Assembly: GCF_001625365.1 (NCBI RefSeq)
Contig: NZ_LJJF01000001.1
Coordinates: 2,612,501-2,676,500, forward strand
Length of the DNA: 64,000 nucleotides
Origin: Streptomyces sp. MJM8645
GTDB taxonomy: Bacteria; Actinomycetota; Actinomycetes; Streptomycetales; Streptomycetaceae
Direction of reading: 5' to 3'
Every line of letters begins with the position of its first letter. Positions within the stretch are counted from its first letter, which is position 1. Under the pieces are notes generated by a model. The model was given only the letters and a program-made list of their open reading frames with translations. It was not told the origin of the DNA and ran no database searches. A program made the position numbers and the translations under genes. This document shows positions 51,437-63,300 of the stretch, in pieces.

Positions 51437-53860
51437 TCAGCCCAGCGCCGCCCGGACCGCCGCCGCCACCTCCCCCGCCCGCCCGGCGGCGAGCGGCCGG
51501 CCCGCCCCGTCGGTCAGGTAGAAGGAGTCGACGGCCTCCGCGCCCAGCGTCGAGACGTGCGCCGTCCGCACCCGCACGCCCGCCCCGTCCAGCGCCCGGC
51601 CGATCCGGTGCAGCAGCCCCGGGGCGTCGTGCGCGCGGACCTCCAGGACGGTCGCGGTCGCCGAGGCCACCGCGGGCGCCACCGCGACCACCGGCGGCGG
51701 GGTGGGGATGCCCCGGCGGCGCGGGGCGGCGGCGTCCCGCTCGGCCAGCCGGCGCGCGACGTCCAGCGAGCCGTCCAGCGCCCGGCGCAGGTCGGCCCGC
51801 AGCCGGGCGGCCTCCGGCAGCTCGCCGAACTCGGCGGCCACCCGCCAGGACAGCAGCAGCACCGGGCCGGCGCCGATCGGGTCCAGCTCGCGCAGGCCGG
51901 CCGAGCGGACGGCCAGCCGGTGCAGCGCGAGCACCCCGGCGACGGTGCCGAGCAGTCCGGGCCGGTCCGGGACGGCCAGCGTCAGCTCGACGCCCATCGG
52001 CTCGGCGCCCGGGTCCGCCCCCTCGGACTGCGCCAGCAGCGACAGGGCGGGCCCGCCGGTCCGGGCGGCCTCCACCGCGAGCCGCTCCTGCCCGGCGGTC
52101 GGCGCGGCCTCCACGGGCGCGGCGTAGGCGCCGGCCAGCCGGGCGGCGACCCGGGCCGCCAGGCCGTCCACCAGCGAGGCCCGCCAGCCGCTCCACGCGG
52201 CCGGGCCGGTGGCCAGCGCGTCCGCCTCGGTGAGCACGTGCAGCAGCTCCAGTTGTGCCGCGGTGCCGACCACCTTGGTGATCGCCTCGACGGTGGCCGG
52301 GTCGTCCGGGTCCCGTCGGGTCGCGGTGTCGACCAGGGTCAGGTGGTGGCGGACCAGCACCGCCAGGGTCTCGGTGTCCTCGGGGCCGAAGCCCATCCGG
52401 GCGGCGATGTCACGGACGATGACCTCGCCGGCCTCGCTGTGGTCGCCGGGCCAGCCCTTGCCGATGTCGTGCAGCAGCGCGGCGACCAGCAGGAGGTCCG
52501 GCCGGGCCACCCGGCGGGTCATCGCCGCGGCCCGCACCGCCGTCTCCACCAGGTGCCGGTCGACCGTCCAGCGGTGCACGGCGTTGCGCTGCGGACGGCA
52601 GCGCACCCGCTCCCAGTCCGGCAGCAGCCGGGTGACCAGTCCCTCCGCCTCCAGCGCCTCCCACACCGGGACGGCCGCCTCGCCCGCGCCCAGCAGGGTG
52701 ACTAGCTGCTCGCGCGCCTCGTCCGGCCAGGGCACCGGCAGCGGGCGGCACTCGGCGGCCAGCCGGCGCACCGTCGCGTACGAGACGGTGAGCCCGTTCT
52801 GCGCGGCGGCGGCCGCGGCGCGCAGCGGCAGCACCGGGTCGGCGGCCGGGCGGGCGCCCTGGGCGAGCACCGCCTCGCCGTCCTGCTCGACCACGCCCTC
52901 GGCGAGCGGCCGGCGCGCGACCGTGCCCCGGGCCACCGCGCCCGCGCCGCGCCCGGCGCCGGTGAACGGGAAGGCCGGCCGGGCGGCCCGGCGGCCCCGG
53001 CCGGACCGGGCGGCGAGCACCCGGTCCACCGCCCGCCAGGTGACGTCACTCGCGTAGGCGATGGTGCGGGCGGCCTCGTAGACCTTGCGCAGCAGGGTGT
53101 CGGCGTCCAGCACGCCGAGCCGTTCGGCGACCTGGTCCTGGTCCTGGAGGCCGAGCCGCTCGGTGGCCCGGCCGGTGGCCAGGTGCAGCGCGTCGCGGAC
53201 GTCGGCGAGCCGCAGCGCGGCGGCGTCCAGGCCGTCCCGGGGGGCATCGGCGAGCCAGGTGGCGGCGACGGCGTTGAGCGCGACGGCGTCGCGCAGGCCG
53301 CCGCGGGCCTCCTTGAGGTCGGGCTCCAGCAGGAACGACAGCTCGCCGTGCCGCTCGGCCCGCTCCCGCCCGAGGTCGCGCAGCTCCGGCAGGCGCGCGG
53401 GGGCGCTCGCGCGCCAGTCGGTGAGCACGGCGGAGCGCAGGGCGGCGGTGAGCGCCTGGTCCCCGGCGAGGTGGCGGGCGTCCAGCAGGCCGAGCTGGGC
53501 CTTGAGGTCGGCGGCGGCGACGGACCGGGCCTCGGCGACGGTGCGCACCGAGTGGTCGAGCGCGGCGCCCGCGTCCCAGACCGGGTACCAGATCCGCTCG
53601 GGCAGGTCGGGGTCGAGCCGGCCGTCGTGCAGCAGCAGGACGTCGAGGTCGCTGCGCGGGGACAGCTCGCCGCGCCCGTAGCCACCGACCGCGACCAGCG
53701 CGACGCCGGGCGGGCCGCCGGCGGCCGCGAGCAGACCGGCCAGCCAGTCGTCGGTGAGCCGGGCGAGAGCCGCGCGGCGGGGCCGCCCGGCCGGGCCGGG
53801 GCCGGCGAGCAGCGCGGCCCGGGCGGCGCCGTAGTCGGGAGGGCTGGTCTCGGTGGTCAT
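51437..53860 (-). CDS. glnD: GlnD-family PII-modifying enzyme (uridylyl/adenylyltransferase)
   Basis: An 807-residue bifunctional sensor that modifies and demodifies the PII protein GlnK; in streptomycetes the modification is adenylylation. The nucleotidyltransferase motif is GGYGRGELSPRSDLDVLLL (59-77). The HD hydrolase domain follows (LLLVAALLHDIGKGWPGDHSEAG). Two C-terminal ACT domains (VTLAVPDRPGLLGTVAG and VLEVRAHDAPGLLHRIGRALDGAGVRV) bind glutamine. It is downstream of glnK and completes the amtB-glnK-glnD nitrogen module. Confidence 0.93.
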   Translation of the reverse strand: MTTETSPPDYGAARAALLAGPGPAGRPRRAALARLTDDWLAGLLAAAGGPPGVALVAVGGYGRGELSPRSDLDVLLLHDGRLDPDLPERIWYPVWDAGAALDHSVRTVAEARSVAAADLKAQLGLLDARHLAGDQALTAALRSAVLTDWRASAPARLPELRDLGRERAERHGELSFLLEPDLKEARGGLRDAVALNAVAATWLADAPRDGLDAAALRLADVRDALHLATGRATERLGLQDQDQVAERLGVLDADTLLRKVYEAARTIAYASDVTWRAVDRVLAARSGRGRRAARPAFPFTGAGRGAGAVARGTVARRPLAEGVVEQDGEAVLAQGARPAADPVLPLRAAAAAAQNGLTVSYATVRRLAAECRPLPVPWPDEAREQLVTLLGAGEAAVPVWEALEAEGLVTRLLPDWERVRCRPQRNAVHRWTVDRHLVETAVRAAAMTRRVARPDLLLVAALLHDIGKGWPGDHSEAGEVIVRDIAARMGFGPEDTETLAVLVRHHLTLVDTATRRDPDDPATVEAITKVVGTAAQLELLHVLTEADALATGPAAWSGWRASLVDGLAARVAARLAGAYAAPVEAAPTAGQERLAVEAARTGGPALSLLAQSEGADPGAEPMGVELTLAVPDRPGLLGTVAGVLALHRLAVRSAGLRELDPIGAGPVLLLSWRVAAEFGELPEAARLRADLRRALDGSLDVARRLAERDAAAPRRRGIPTPPPVVAVAPAVASATATVLEVRAHDAPGLLHRIGRALDGAGVRVRTAHVSTLGAEAVDSFYLTDGAGRPLAAGRAGEVAAAVRAALG

Positions 53861-54026
53861 GGCGTGGTCCCGTCCGTCGTGCGGTTGAGCGGGCGGCGCC
53901 GGACGGCCTGCGGGCGGCCGCGGGGAGGTCCCGGGCGGCCTGGGGGCGGCCCGGCGCCGATGCGCCGTCGGCGGACCCGCGACCCCTCGGGGGCGGCGGG
54001 CCCGCCTGCGGCGCGTCCTACGGTTC

Positions 54027-56090
<2,064 letters not shown>

Positions 56091-56133
56091 CGGGGTCCTC
56101 GGGCCGGGTCCGCGGCCCACGGGCTCGGGGTGC

Positions 56134-57588
56134 TCAGACCACCGAGACGTACTCGGGGATGTCCTGGACGACGCGCTCCTTGAGCCGGCTCACCGCGTCC
56201 ACGCCCTTGAACCGGGCAGCCGCGGCCTCGGTGGTCTTGCGGACCCGGGAGTTCAGCCGCTCCGAGCGCACCTTGGTGGCGATGTCCACCGCCTGCTCGG
56301 CCATCACCGCGGCCTGCTCGGCCTCCCGCTGCAGCAGGTGGACGCTGGCCATGCCGATCAGGTTGAAGGCGTACGAGCGCACGTGGTCGCCGTCCTGGCG
56401 GAACAGGTCGACCGCGCGCTCCATCACCGGCGCGGACATCGAGGCGTACAGCTGGGCGTTGTCGGAGTGGTACGCGAGGTCGCGGAAGGAGTGCGCGTTC
56501 TCGGCGTTCAGCTCGGCCGGAGAGAAGAACTTCAGCCAGTCCGGCTCCGCCTCCCCATCGCGGATGTCGGTGAAGGTGTCCTCGGCCAGCCGGACGGCCC
56601 GGGCGCAGCGGTTCACCTCGCCGATGGTGGCGTAGGCGCGCGCCTCCATCGCGTACAGCAGGGACTGCTGGCGCGCGCTGGCGGTGTCCCGGCTGCCGTA
56701 CTGCGCCAGGTGGATCAGCTCCAGGGCGTCCTCGCCCCGGTTGAGGTGGATCATCTGGCGGCTCATGTCGGTGAGGATGAGTGCGCCGAACGGGCGGTCC
56801 CCGGCCTCCTTGGCGGCGTGCAGGGCCAGCACGTAGTACTTCTGCGCGCTCGGGTGCATCCCGACGTCGTACGACATCCACCCGGCCAGGTGGGCGAGTT
56901 CGGCGGTGAGCCGGAACAGCCGCCGGGTGGTGTTCTCGTTGTACGTCTCCTGGAGCAGGTCGGTGACCTCGTGGAGCTGGCCGACGACGGCCTTGCGGCG
57001 CAGCCCGCCGCCGTTCTGCGCGTCCCACTGCCGGAACATGACCGTGGTCTGCTCCAGCAGTTCGAGCTCGGGCTCGGACAGCCGGCCGGTGAACGGGTCG
57101 CCGCCGTTGGCCGCGGCGAGGATCGGGGTGGGGGCGCCGGTCGGGCCGGGGGTGAGCCAGCGCTGCATGGGCTCGATCAGCGCGGCGCCGGCGGTCAGCG
57201 CGAGCGAGGTGCCGAGGAAGCCCCGGCGGTTGAGCATCAGGTCGCTGCGGGAGTAGTCGCTGATCAGCTGGACGGTCTGCGGCGCGCTCCACGGCAGGTC
57301 GACGCCGCCGCCCACGGTGGAGACCGGGATCGCGGCGCGCAGGCCGAGGTCCTCGATCGAGACCACCGAGCCGAAGCGCTCGGAGAAGAGCTCCGACATG
57401 ATCTTGGGAATCGGCTCGCGGGGCTGTTCGCCGTCGAGCCAGCGGCGCACCCGCGAGGTGTCGGTGGACACGTGGTGGGCGCCGATCTGCCGGGCCCGGC
57501 GGTTGACCTGGCGGGCCAGCTCGCCCTTGGACCAGCCGCTGCGGGCGAACCAGGTGGTCAGCTTCTCGTTGGGTTGCTTCTCTGCCAT
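56134..57588 (-). CDS. nsdA: Negative regulator of development NsdA
   Basis: A 484-residue protein that in S. coelicolor represses sporulation and antibiotic production. The N-terminus (ARSGWSKGELARQVNRRARQIGAHHVSTDTSRVRRWLDGEQPREPIPKIMSELF) is HTH-like. A hydrophobic NRRGFLGTSLALTAGAALIEP segment follows, then TPR-like helices from about 200 onward (LTAELAHLAGWMSYDVG). Its place beside amtB-glnK matches S. coelicolor. ATG 57588 has GGGGA seven bases upstream. Confidence 0.88.
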   Translation of the reverse strand: MAEKQPNEKLTTWFARSGWSKGELARQVNRRARQIGAHHVSTDTSRVRRWLDGEQPREPIPKIMSELFSERFGSVVSIEDLGLRAAIPVSTVGGGVDLPWSAPQTVQLISDYSRSDLMLNRRGFLGTSLALTAGAALIEPMQRWLTPGPTGAPTPILAAANGGDPFTGRLSEPELELLEQTTVMFRQWDAQNGGGLRRKAVVGQLHEVTDLLQETYNENTTRRLFRLTAELAHLAGWMSYDVGMHPSAQKYYVLALHAAKEAGDRPFGALILTDMSRQMIHLNRGEDALELIHLAQYGSRDTASARQQSLLYAMEARAYATIGEVNRCARAVRLAEDTFTDIRDGEAEPDWLKFFSPAELNAENAHSFRDLAYHSDNAQLYASMSAPVMERAVDLFRQDGDHVRSYAFNLIGMASVHLLQREAEQAAVMAEQAVDIATKVRSERLNSRVRKTTEAAAARFKGVDAVSRLKERVVQDIPEYVSVV

Positions 57589-58193
57589 GGGAACGTCCCC
57601 ATCCCGCCCGGCCCCCTCGGGGCCCCGATCGTGACGCCCGACGGTTTCGGGCCCTTGCCAGACGTGCCGTGCCTGAGGTGTTGCCGTACCACGCTCTCGC
57701 ACTGGTGTGCCATCGTTACGGACGGACCGTCAGGTTCCCAACTCCCGCGCCCTGTCGGACCGGAGTCGATTCCACGAAGACGTCCGTGTGCTGAACGTAA
57801 TGCCCCGCGCGGCGCCCACGGGAGCGGCCCTGGCGAAACGCCACCTTTCGCCACCCCCACGAGTGAACCGAAGCCACGGCCCACGCGCTTCACTAGGTAG
57901 GTCCGACGGCCCGGCATATGCGGGCCGCCAAGGCCACCGGCGAAACCCGGCAGCCCCGGCAACCCACCGCAGTCACAGGCGAGTTCGCCGCCCACCCTGA
58001 TCGGCGGCCGCCTCGCCCACCCCACGATCCGGCATCGGTGCCGCCAGCCACAAGGCGGCGCTCGAGGCGCACCACCACGACAGGCGCACACCGGGCGCTG
58101 CACGCCGCCACCGCACAACGCACCACGCAACGGACAATCAACACACAGTCACCATCCCGTAACCATCGGCGACGGGAACCTGTTGGGGGAGGC
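57589..58193. promoter_or_regulatory. 605-bp divergent region between nsdA and the prim-pol-like gene
   Basis: No gene is supported. It contains an AGTGAA...TTCACT inverted repeat (57862-57867 and 57889-57894, 21-base spacing), the nsdA leader, and a GGGGAGG ribosome-binding site for the downstream gene. The unusually large spacing suggests complex control of nsdA, but no sigma sites were assigned. Confidence 0.45.
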
Positions 58194-58871
58194 ATGGACA
58201 ACCTGTTCGGCGAACTTCGACTGGGACACCTGCGGTTGACGCCGCTGGGCGCGCGCCGCCGCACCAAGGTCACCGCGTCCCAAGCCGCCGCGGAGTACAC
58301 CGGCCGCTGGGGCTGGACGGTCGCCACCGGCGCCCCGGCCGGCTCCGCCACCGCCCCGACCCGCTGTCCCTGCGGCTCCGACCGCTGCGCCGCGCCCGGC
58401 CTGCATCCCGTACCCGGCGGCGAGGACCGGTCCCGGGAGGCGCGCGCCGGGGGCTCGGTGCTGTTCCCCACCGGCCGCGCCTTCGACGTCCTGGACGTCC
58501 CCGAGCAGGCCGGACTGCAGGCGCTGGTCCGGCTGGAGCGGATGGGCACCCAGGTCGGCCCGGTGCTCGCCGCGCCCACCGGCCGGCTGCAGTTCCTGGT
58601 CGCCGCCGGCGCCGCCCGCCGGCTGCCCGACCTGCTCTACCGGATGGGCTGGGACGACGCCGCGCTCGACCTCACCTGCCACGGCGAGGGCAGCTACGTC
58701 GCCGCCCCGCCCACCGTGCTCGGCGCGCTCGGCCCGGTCCGCTGGCTGCGCCGCCCCACCCGCGACAACGCCGGCTGCCCGCCCGAGGCCCGGCTGCTGC
58801 TCGGCACCCTCGCCTACGCCTGCCACCGCGGCCGCGAGCGCACCGCCGAACCCGCCTGGCTCGCCTCGTAG
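58194..58871 (+). CDS. Prim-pol-type (bifunctional DNA primase/polymerase N-terminal-like) small protein
   Basis: A 225-residue protein. CPCGSDRCAAPGLHP (about 58-72) matches the Cys and PGxHP signature of phage-type prim-pol domains, and AFDVLDVPEQ may replace the catalytic acidic strand. No helicase domain is attached. The second half resembles the shorter protein at 2632-3063. ATG 58194 follows GGGGAGG. It converges on ftsY, with a hairpin between. Streptomycete genomes carry similar genes at this place; the function is unknown. Confidence 0.7.
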   Translation: MDNLFGELRLGHLRLTPLGARRRTKVTASQAAAEYTGRWGWTVATGAPAGSATAPTRCPCGSDRCAAPGLHPVPGGEDRSREARAGGSVLFPTGRAFDVLDVPEQAGLQALVRLERMGTQVGPVLAAPTGRLQFLVAAGAARRLPDLLYRMGWDDAALDLTCHGEGSYVAAPPTVLGALGPVRWLRRPTRDNAGCPPEARLLLGTLAYACHRGRERTAEPAWLAS

Positions 58872-58963
58872 GCCTCAGCGCGCCTCACGCGCCTCGGCGT
58901 ACGCCCCTCCAGCTCTGCGCGCTCCTCCGCCCCGGCACGCTCCTCCGGTCCCGGGCGGCAACG

Positions 58964-58998
58964 CGAAAGGGCCCGCCCCTCGCGGAGCGGACCCTTCG
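58964..58998. terminator. Bidirectional hairpin between the prim-pol-like gene and ftsY
   Basis: An imperfect stem pairs CGAAAGGG with ACCCTTCG (58964-58971 with 58991-58998) and CCGC with GCGG inside. It sits in the convergent gap just before the ftsY stop codon. Confidence 0.6.
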
Positions 58999-59011
58999 TG
59001 CGTACGGGGCC

Positions 59012-60262
59012 TCAGTCCCCGATCAGCGCGTCCACGAACGCGCCCGGCTCGAACGGCGCCAGGTCGTCCGCACCCTCGCCCAGGCCGACCAGCTTGACCG
59101 GCACGCCCAGGTCGCGCTGGACCGCGACCACGATGCCGCCCTTGGCGGTGCCGTCCAGCTTGGTCAGCACGATGCCGGTGATGTCGACCACCTCGGCGAA
59201 CACCCGGGCCTGGATCAGGCCGTTCTGGCCGGTGGTGGCGTCCAGCACCAACAGCACCTCGTCCACCGGGCCGTGCTTCTCGACGACCCGCTTGACCTTG
59301 CCCAGCTCGTCCATCAGGCCGGTCTTGGTGTGCAGTCGGCCGGCGGTGTCCACCAGCACGGTGTCGGCGCCCTCGGCGATGCCCTCCTTGACCGCGTCGA
59401 ACGCGATCGAGGCCGGGTCACCGCCCTCCGGTCCGCGCACGGTGCGCGCACCGACCCGCTCGCCCCAGGTCTGCAGCTGGTCGGCGGCGGCGGCCCGGAA
59501 GGTGTCGGCGGCGCCGAGCACCACCTTGCGGCCGTCGGCGACCAGGACGCGGGCGAGCTTGCCGGTGGTGGTGGTCTTGCCGACGCCGTTGACGCCGACC
59601 ACCAGGACCACGGCCGGCCCCTCCGCGTGCTTGGTGGAGCGGACGGTGCGGTCGGCGTCCTTGCCGATCAGCTCGACGAGCTCCTCGCGCAGCAGGGCGC
59701 GCAGTTCGTCGGGCGTCCGGGTGCCGAGCACCTTCACCCGGGTGCGCAGCCGCTCGACCAGCTCCTGGGTGGGGGCCACGCCGACGTCGGCGGTCAGCAG
59801 GGTCTCCTCGATCTCCTCCCAGGTGTCCTCGTCCAGGTGCTCGCGGGAGAGCAGCGAGAGCAGGCCCTTGCCGAGCGAGTTCTGCGAGCGGGAGAGCCGG
59901 GAGCGCAGCCGGACCAGCCGGCCCGCGGTGGGCTCGGGGACCTCGACGGCGGGTGCCGTCTCGGCCTCGGCGGCCTCGACCTCGACCTCGGTCGGGGCCG
60001 TGGCCGGGGCTCCGGTCGAGGCTTCGGTCGGAGCCTCGGTCTCGGGGAGCTGCACCTCCTCGACGGTGCGGCGGGGCTCCTCGGTCGGCGGCGCGGCCTC
60101 CTCGCCGACCTGGGGCTCCTGCGGGGTGGTCGGCGGCGCCGTGATGACCGGCGACTGCGACTTCGGGGGCAGTTGCTGGCGTCGTCTGCCGGAAACGACG
60201 AGGCCGGCGATCGCGCCGATGGCGACCACGGCGATGACTACGGCAAGGATCACGTATTCCAT
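59012..60262 (-). CDS. ftsY: Signal recognition particle receptor FtsY
   Basis: A 416-residue GTPase that docks the SRP-ribosome complex at the membrane. An N-terminal hydrophobic segment (VILAVVIAVVAIGAIAGLVV) precedes an acidic Pro/Glu linker (about 35-130). The NG domain has LVVGVNGVGKTTTTGKLA, DTFRAAAADQL, DTAGRLHTKTGLMDELGKVKRV and TKLDGTAKGGIVVAVQ. Length and order are typical. It lies 47 bases downstream of smc, as in most actinobacteria. Confidence 0.96.
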   Translation of the reverse strand: MEYVILAVVIAVVAIGAIAGLVVSGRRRQQLPPKSQSPVITAPPTTPQEPQVGEEAAPPTEEPRRTVEEVQLPETEAPTEASTGAPATAPTEVEVEAAEAETAPAVEVPEPTAGRLVRLRSRLSRSQNSLGKGLLSLLSREHLDEDTWEEIEETLLTADVGVAPTQELVERLRTRVKVLGTRTPDELRALLREELVELIGKDADRTVRSTKHAEGPAVVLVVGVNGVGKTTTTGKLARVLVADGRKVVLGAADTFRAAAADQLQTWGERVGARTVRGPEGGDPASIAFDAVKEGIAEGADTVLVDTAGRLHTKTGLMDELGKVKRVVEKHGPVDEVLLVLDATTGQNGLIQARVFAEVVDITGIVLTKLDGTAKGGIVVAVQRDLGVPVKLVGLGEGADDLAPFEPGAFVDALIGD

Positions 60263-60309
60263 AACTGCTCCAGTATCCGCGACCGGAGCCCGGATGGACC
60301 GCAGCCGCC

Positions 60310-63300
60310 CTACGCCGATGCGGTACGGACGGCCTCCGGCCGCTCCCGGCGTCCTCCTCCGGACCGGCGGCCGGGAGGTGCCCCCACGCGCAGCCGCTGG
60401 CTGATCACCTGTGAGATGCCGTCGCCCTTCATGGTCACGCCGTAGAGGGCGTCCGCGGACTCCATGGTCAGCTTCTGGTGGGTGATCACGATCAGCTGGG
60501 AGCTCTCCCGCAGCTCCTCCATGATCCCGACCAGCCGGCGCAGGTTGGTCTCGTCGAGCGCCGCCTCCACCTCGTCCATCACGTAGAACGGGCTGGGCCT
60601 GGCCTTGAAGATCGCCACCAGCAGTGCCACCGCGGTCAGCGAGCGCTCGCCGCCGGACAGCAGCGACAGCCGCTTGACCTTCTTGCCCGGCGGGCGGGCC
60701 TCCACCTCGACGCCGGTGGTGAGCATGTGGTCGGGGTCGGTCAGCACCAGCCGCCCCTCGCCGCCGGGGAACAGCCGGGCGAAGACGCCCTCGAACTGGG
60801 CGGCGGTGTCGTGGTAGGCCGAGGCGAACAGCTGCTCGACCCGCTCGTCCACCTCCCGGACGATGTCCAGCAGGTCGCGCCGGCTGCGCTTGAGGTCGTC
60901 CAGTTGCTCCCCGAGGAACTGGTGGCGCTCCTCCAGCGCCGCGAACTCCTCCAGCGCCAGCGGGTTGACCTTGCCCAGTTGCTGGTACGCCTTCTCGGCC
61001 GCCCTGAGCCGCTTCTCCTGCTCGGCCCGGTCGTACGGGCGCGGCTCGCCCGGTTCCCCTCCTTCTTCCGGGGTCGACGGCGGGACGGGCTGGTCCGGCC
61101 CGTAGGCGGCGAGCAGTTCGCCGCCGTCGATGCCGAACTCCTCCAGCGCCCGGGCCTCCAACTGCTCGATCCGCAGCCGCTTCTCGGCCCGCAGCACCTC
61201 GTCCCGGTGGCCGGCGTCGACCAGTTTGTCCAGTTCCTCCTTGAGGCCGCGGCCGTGCTCGCGGTGCGCCCGCAGTTCGGTCTCGCGCTCGGCGCGCGCC
61301 TGCTCGACCGCCGCCCGCCCGGCGTCCGCGCGGGACAGCGACACCTCCAGGCAGGCCAGCAGCTGCCGGGCGCCCGCCGCGACGGCGTTCGCCACCCCGG
61401 CGTCGTGCTCGGCACGTCGGCGGCGCTCGGCGGCCCGGGCGCGCGTCTCGCGCTCGGCGCGGGCGGCCCGGTCCAGCTGGTCCGCCCGGCCGGCGAGCGC
61501 GCGGACCCGCTCCTCGTGGGTGCGCACCGCGAGCCTGGCCTCCAGCTCGGCCTGCCGGGAGCCGGTGGCGGCCTCGGCCAGCCGCTGCTGCTCGGCGGTG
61601 TCCGGCTCGGCCTCCCCGGCGTCCTCCGAGTCCTCGGCCGCGGCCAGGCGTTCGGCCAACTCCTCTGCAGTGGCGAGGAGTTCAGCCAGGCCCTGGTCGG
61701 CCCGCGCGGCGGCGGCGGACAGCCGCTCGGCCTCGCCGGCGGCGGCCCTGGCCTGCCCGCCGAGGCGGCCGAGCGCGCCCGCGACCTGGGCGCGATCCTT
61801 CTCCTGCCGCCGCCGCTGCTCGGCGAGTTGCTCCACGAAGGCGGCCGACTCCCGTCGCTGTTCGGCGAGTTCGGCCAGGTGTACGGCCGACTCGGCGCAA
61901 CGGAGGGTGAGTTCGGCGATCGCCCGGGCGGCCTCCTCGACCGCCGCCCGGATCTCCAGCAGGCTCGGCACACCGTCCGAGCCGCCCTGCGCGAAGTCGG
62001 CGCCGAGCCGGTCCCCGGCGGCGGTGACGGCGGTCAGCCCGGGGTGGTCGGCGACCAGCCGCAGCGCCTCGTCGAGGGTGTCGACGACCGCCACCCGGGC
62101 CAGCAGGCCCCGCGCGGCACCGACCAACCCGGCCGGCCCGTCGACGAGTTCGGCGGCCCAGCGGGCTCCGTCCGGCAACTCCCCGACGCCGGCGAGCGGT
62201 TCACCGGCACCCTCGATCGGCAGCGCGGCCCGGCCGGCACCCTCGATCAGCAGCGCGGCCCGGCCGGCGTCCTCGATCAGCAGCGCGGCCCGGCCGGCGT
62301 CCTCGATCAGCAGCGCGGCCCGGCCGGCGTCCTCGGCGCGCAGCAGCCGCAGCGCCTCGGCGGCGGTGCCGGGCGAGTCGACGGCGACCGCGTCGGCGGC
62401 CGCGCCGAGCGCCGCCGCCACCGGCACCTCGTACCCGGGGGCGATCCGCAGCAGCGCGGCCGCGGGGCCGCGCAGTCCGCTCAGCCGCTCCCCCGCGTCG
62501 AGCAGGGCGCCGGTGCCGTCCTTGCGGCGCAGTCCGAGGGAGAGCGCCTCGTGCCGCGCGGTGAGCCCGGCCCGTTCGCGCTCGGCGGCGCCGGCCGCCT
62601 CCCGGGCGGCGGCGAGGTCGCGTTCGACGGCGGCGAGCCGCTCCCGGGCTTCCTGGTGGGCGGCCTCGGCCTGCTCGTCGTCCCCGGTGGGGCCGCCGAC
62701 CTGCCGCTGGAGCTCCTCGTACTCGGCCTGGGCGGCCTCGGCCCGCAGCAGCGCCTCGCCGCCGGCCTCGGTCAGCCGGCCGATCTCCGCTTCGGCGGAG
62801 GCCGCCTTGGAGCGGGCGGCGGCGGCCTGCCCCTGCAACCGGGCCAGGCCCTCCCGGCGGTCCGCGATGGCCCGGGCGGCGTCCCGCAGGCGACGCTCCT
62901 CGGTGGCGAGCCCGCGCTCCAGTTCGCTCCTGCGTTCGACCGCCTCGGCCAGCGCGTACTGCGCCTCCTCCAGCGCCTCGGCCAGCGCGGCCTCGTCCTC
63001 GCGGACCCGCGCGGCCTCCCGTTCCAGTTCCTCGGGATCGCGGCCGCGCCGCTCCTCGGCCTGCCCGCCCGCGGCGGCGTGCCGGGCGCGGGCCTCGGCC
63101 AACCCGATGGTGCCGCGGGTGCGCTCGGCGAGGGCGGAGAGCCGGTACCAGGTCTGCCGGGCGGCCTCCAGGCTCGGGCCGAGCTGCTGGACCTGCGCCT
63201 CCAGCACGGCCTCGCGCTGGACGACACCGGCCAGTTCCTGCTCGACGGTGGTGCGGCGCAGCCGCAGTGCCAGCTCGTCGGCGATCTCGGCCTCGACGGC

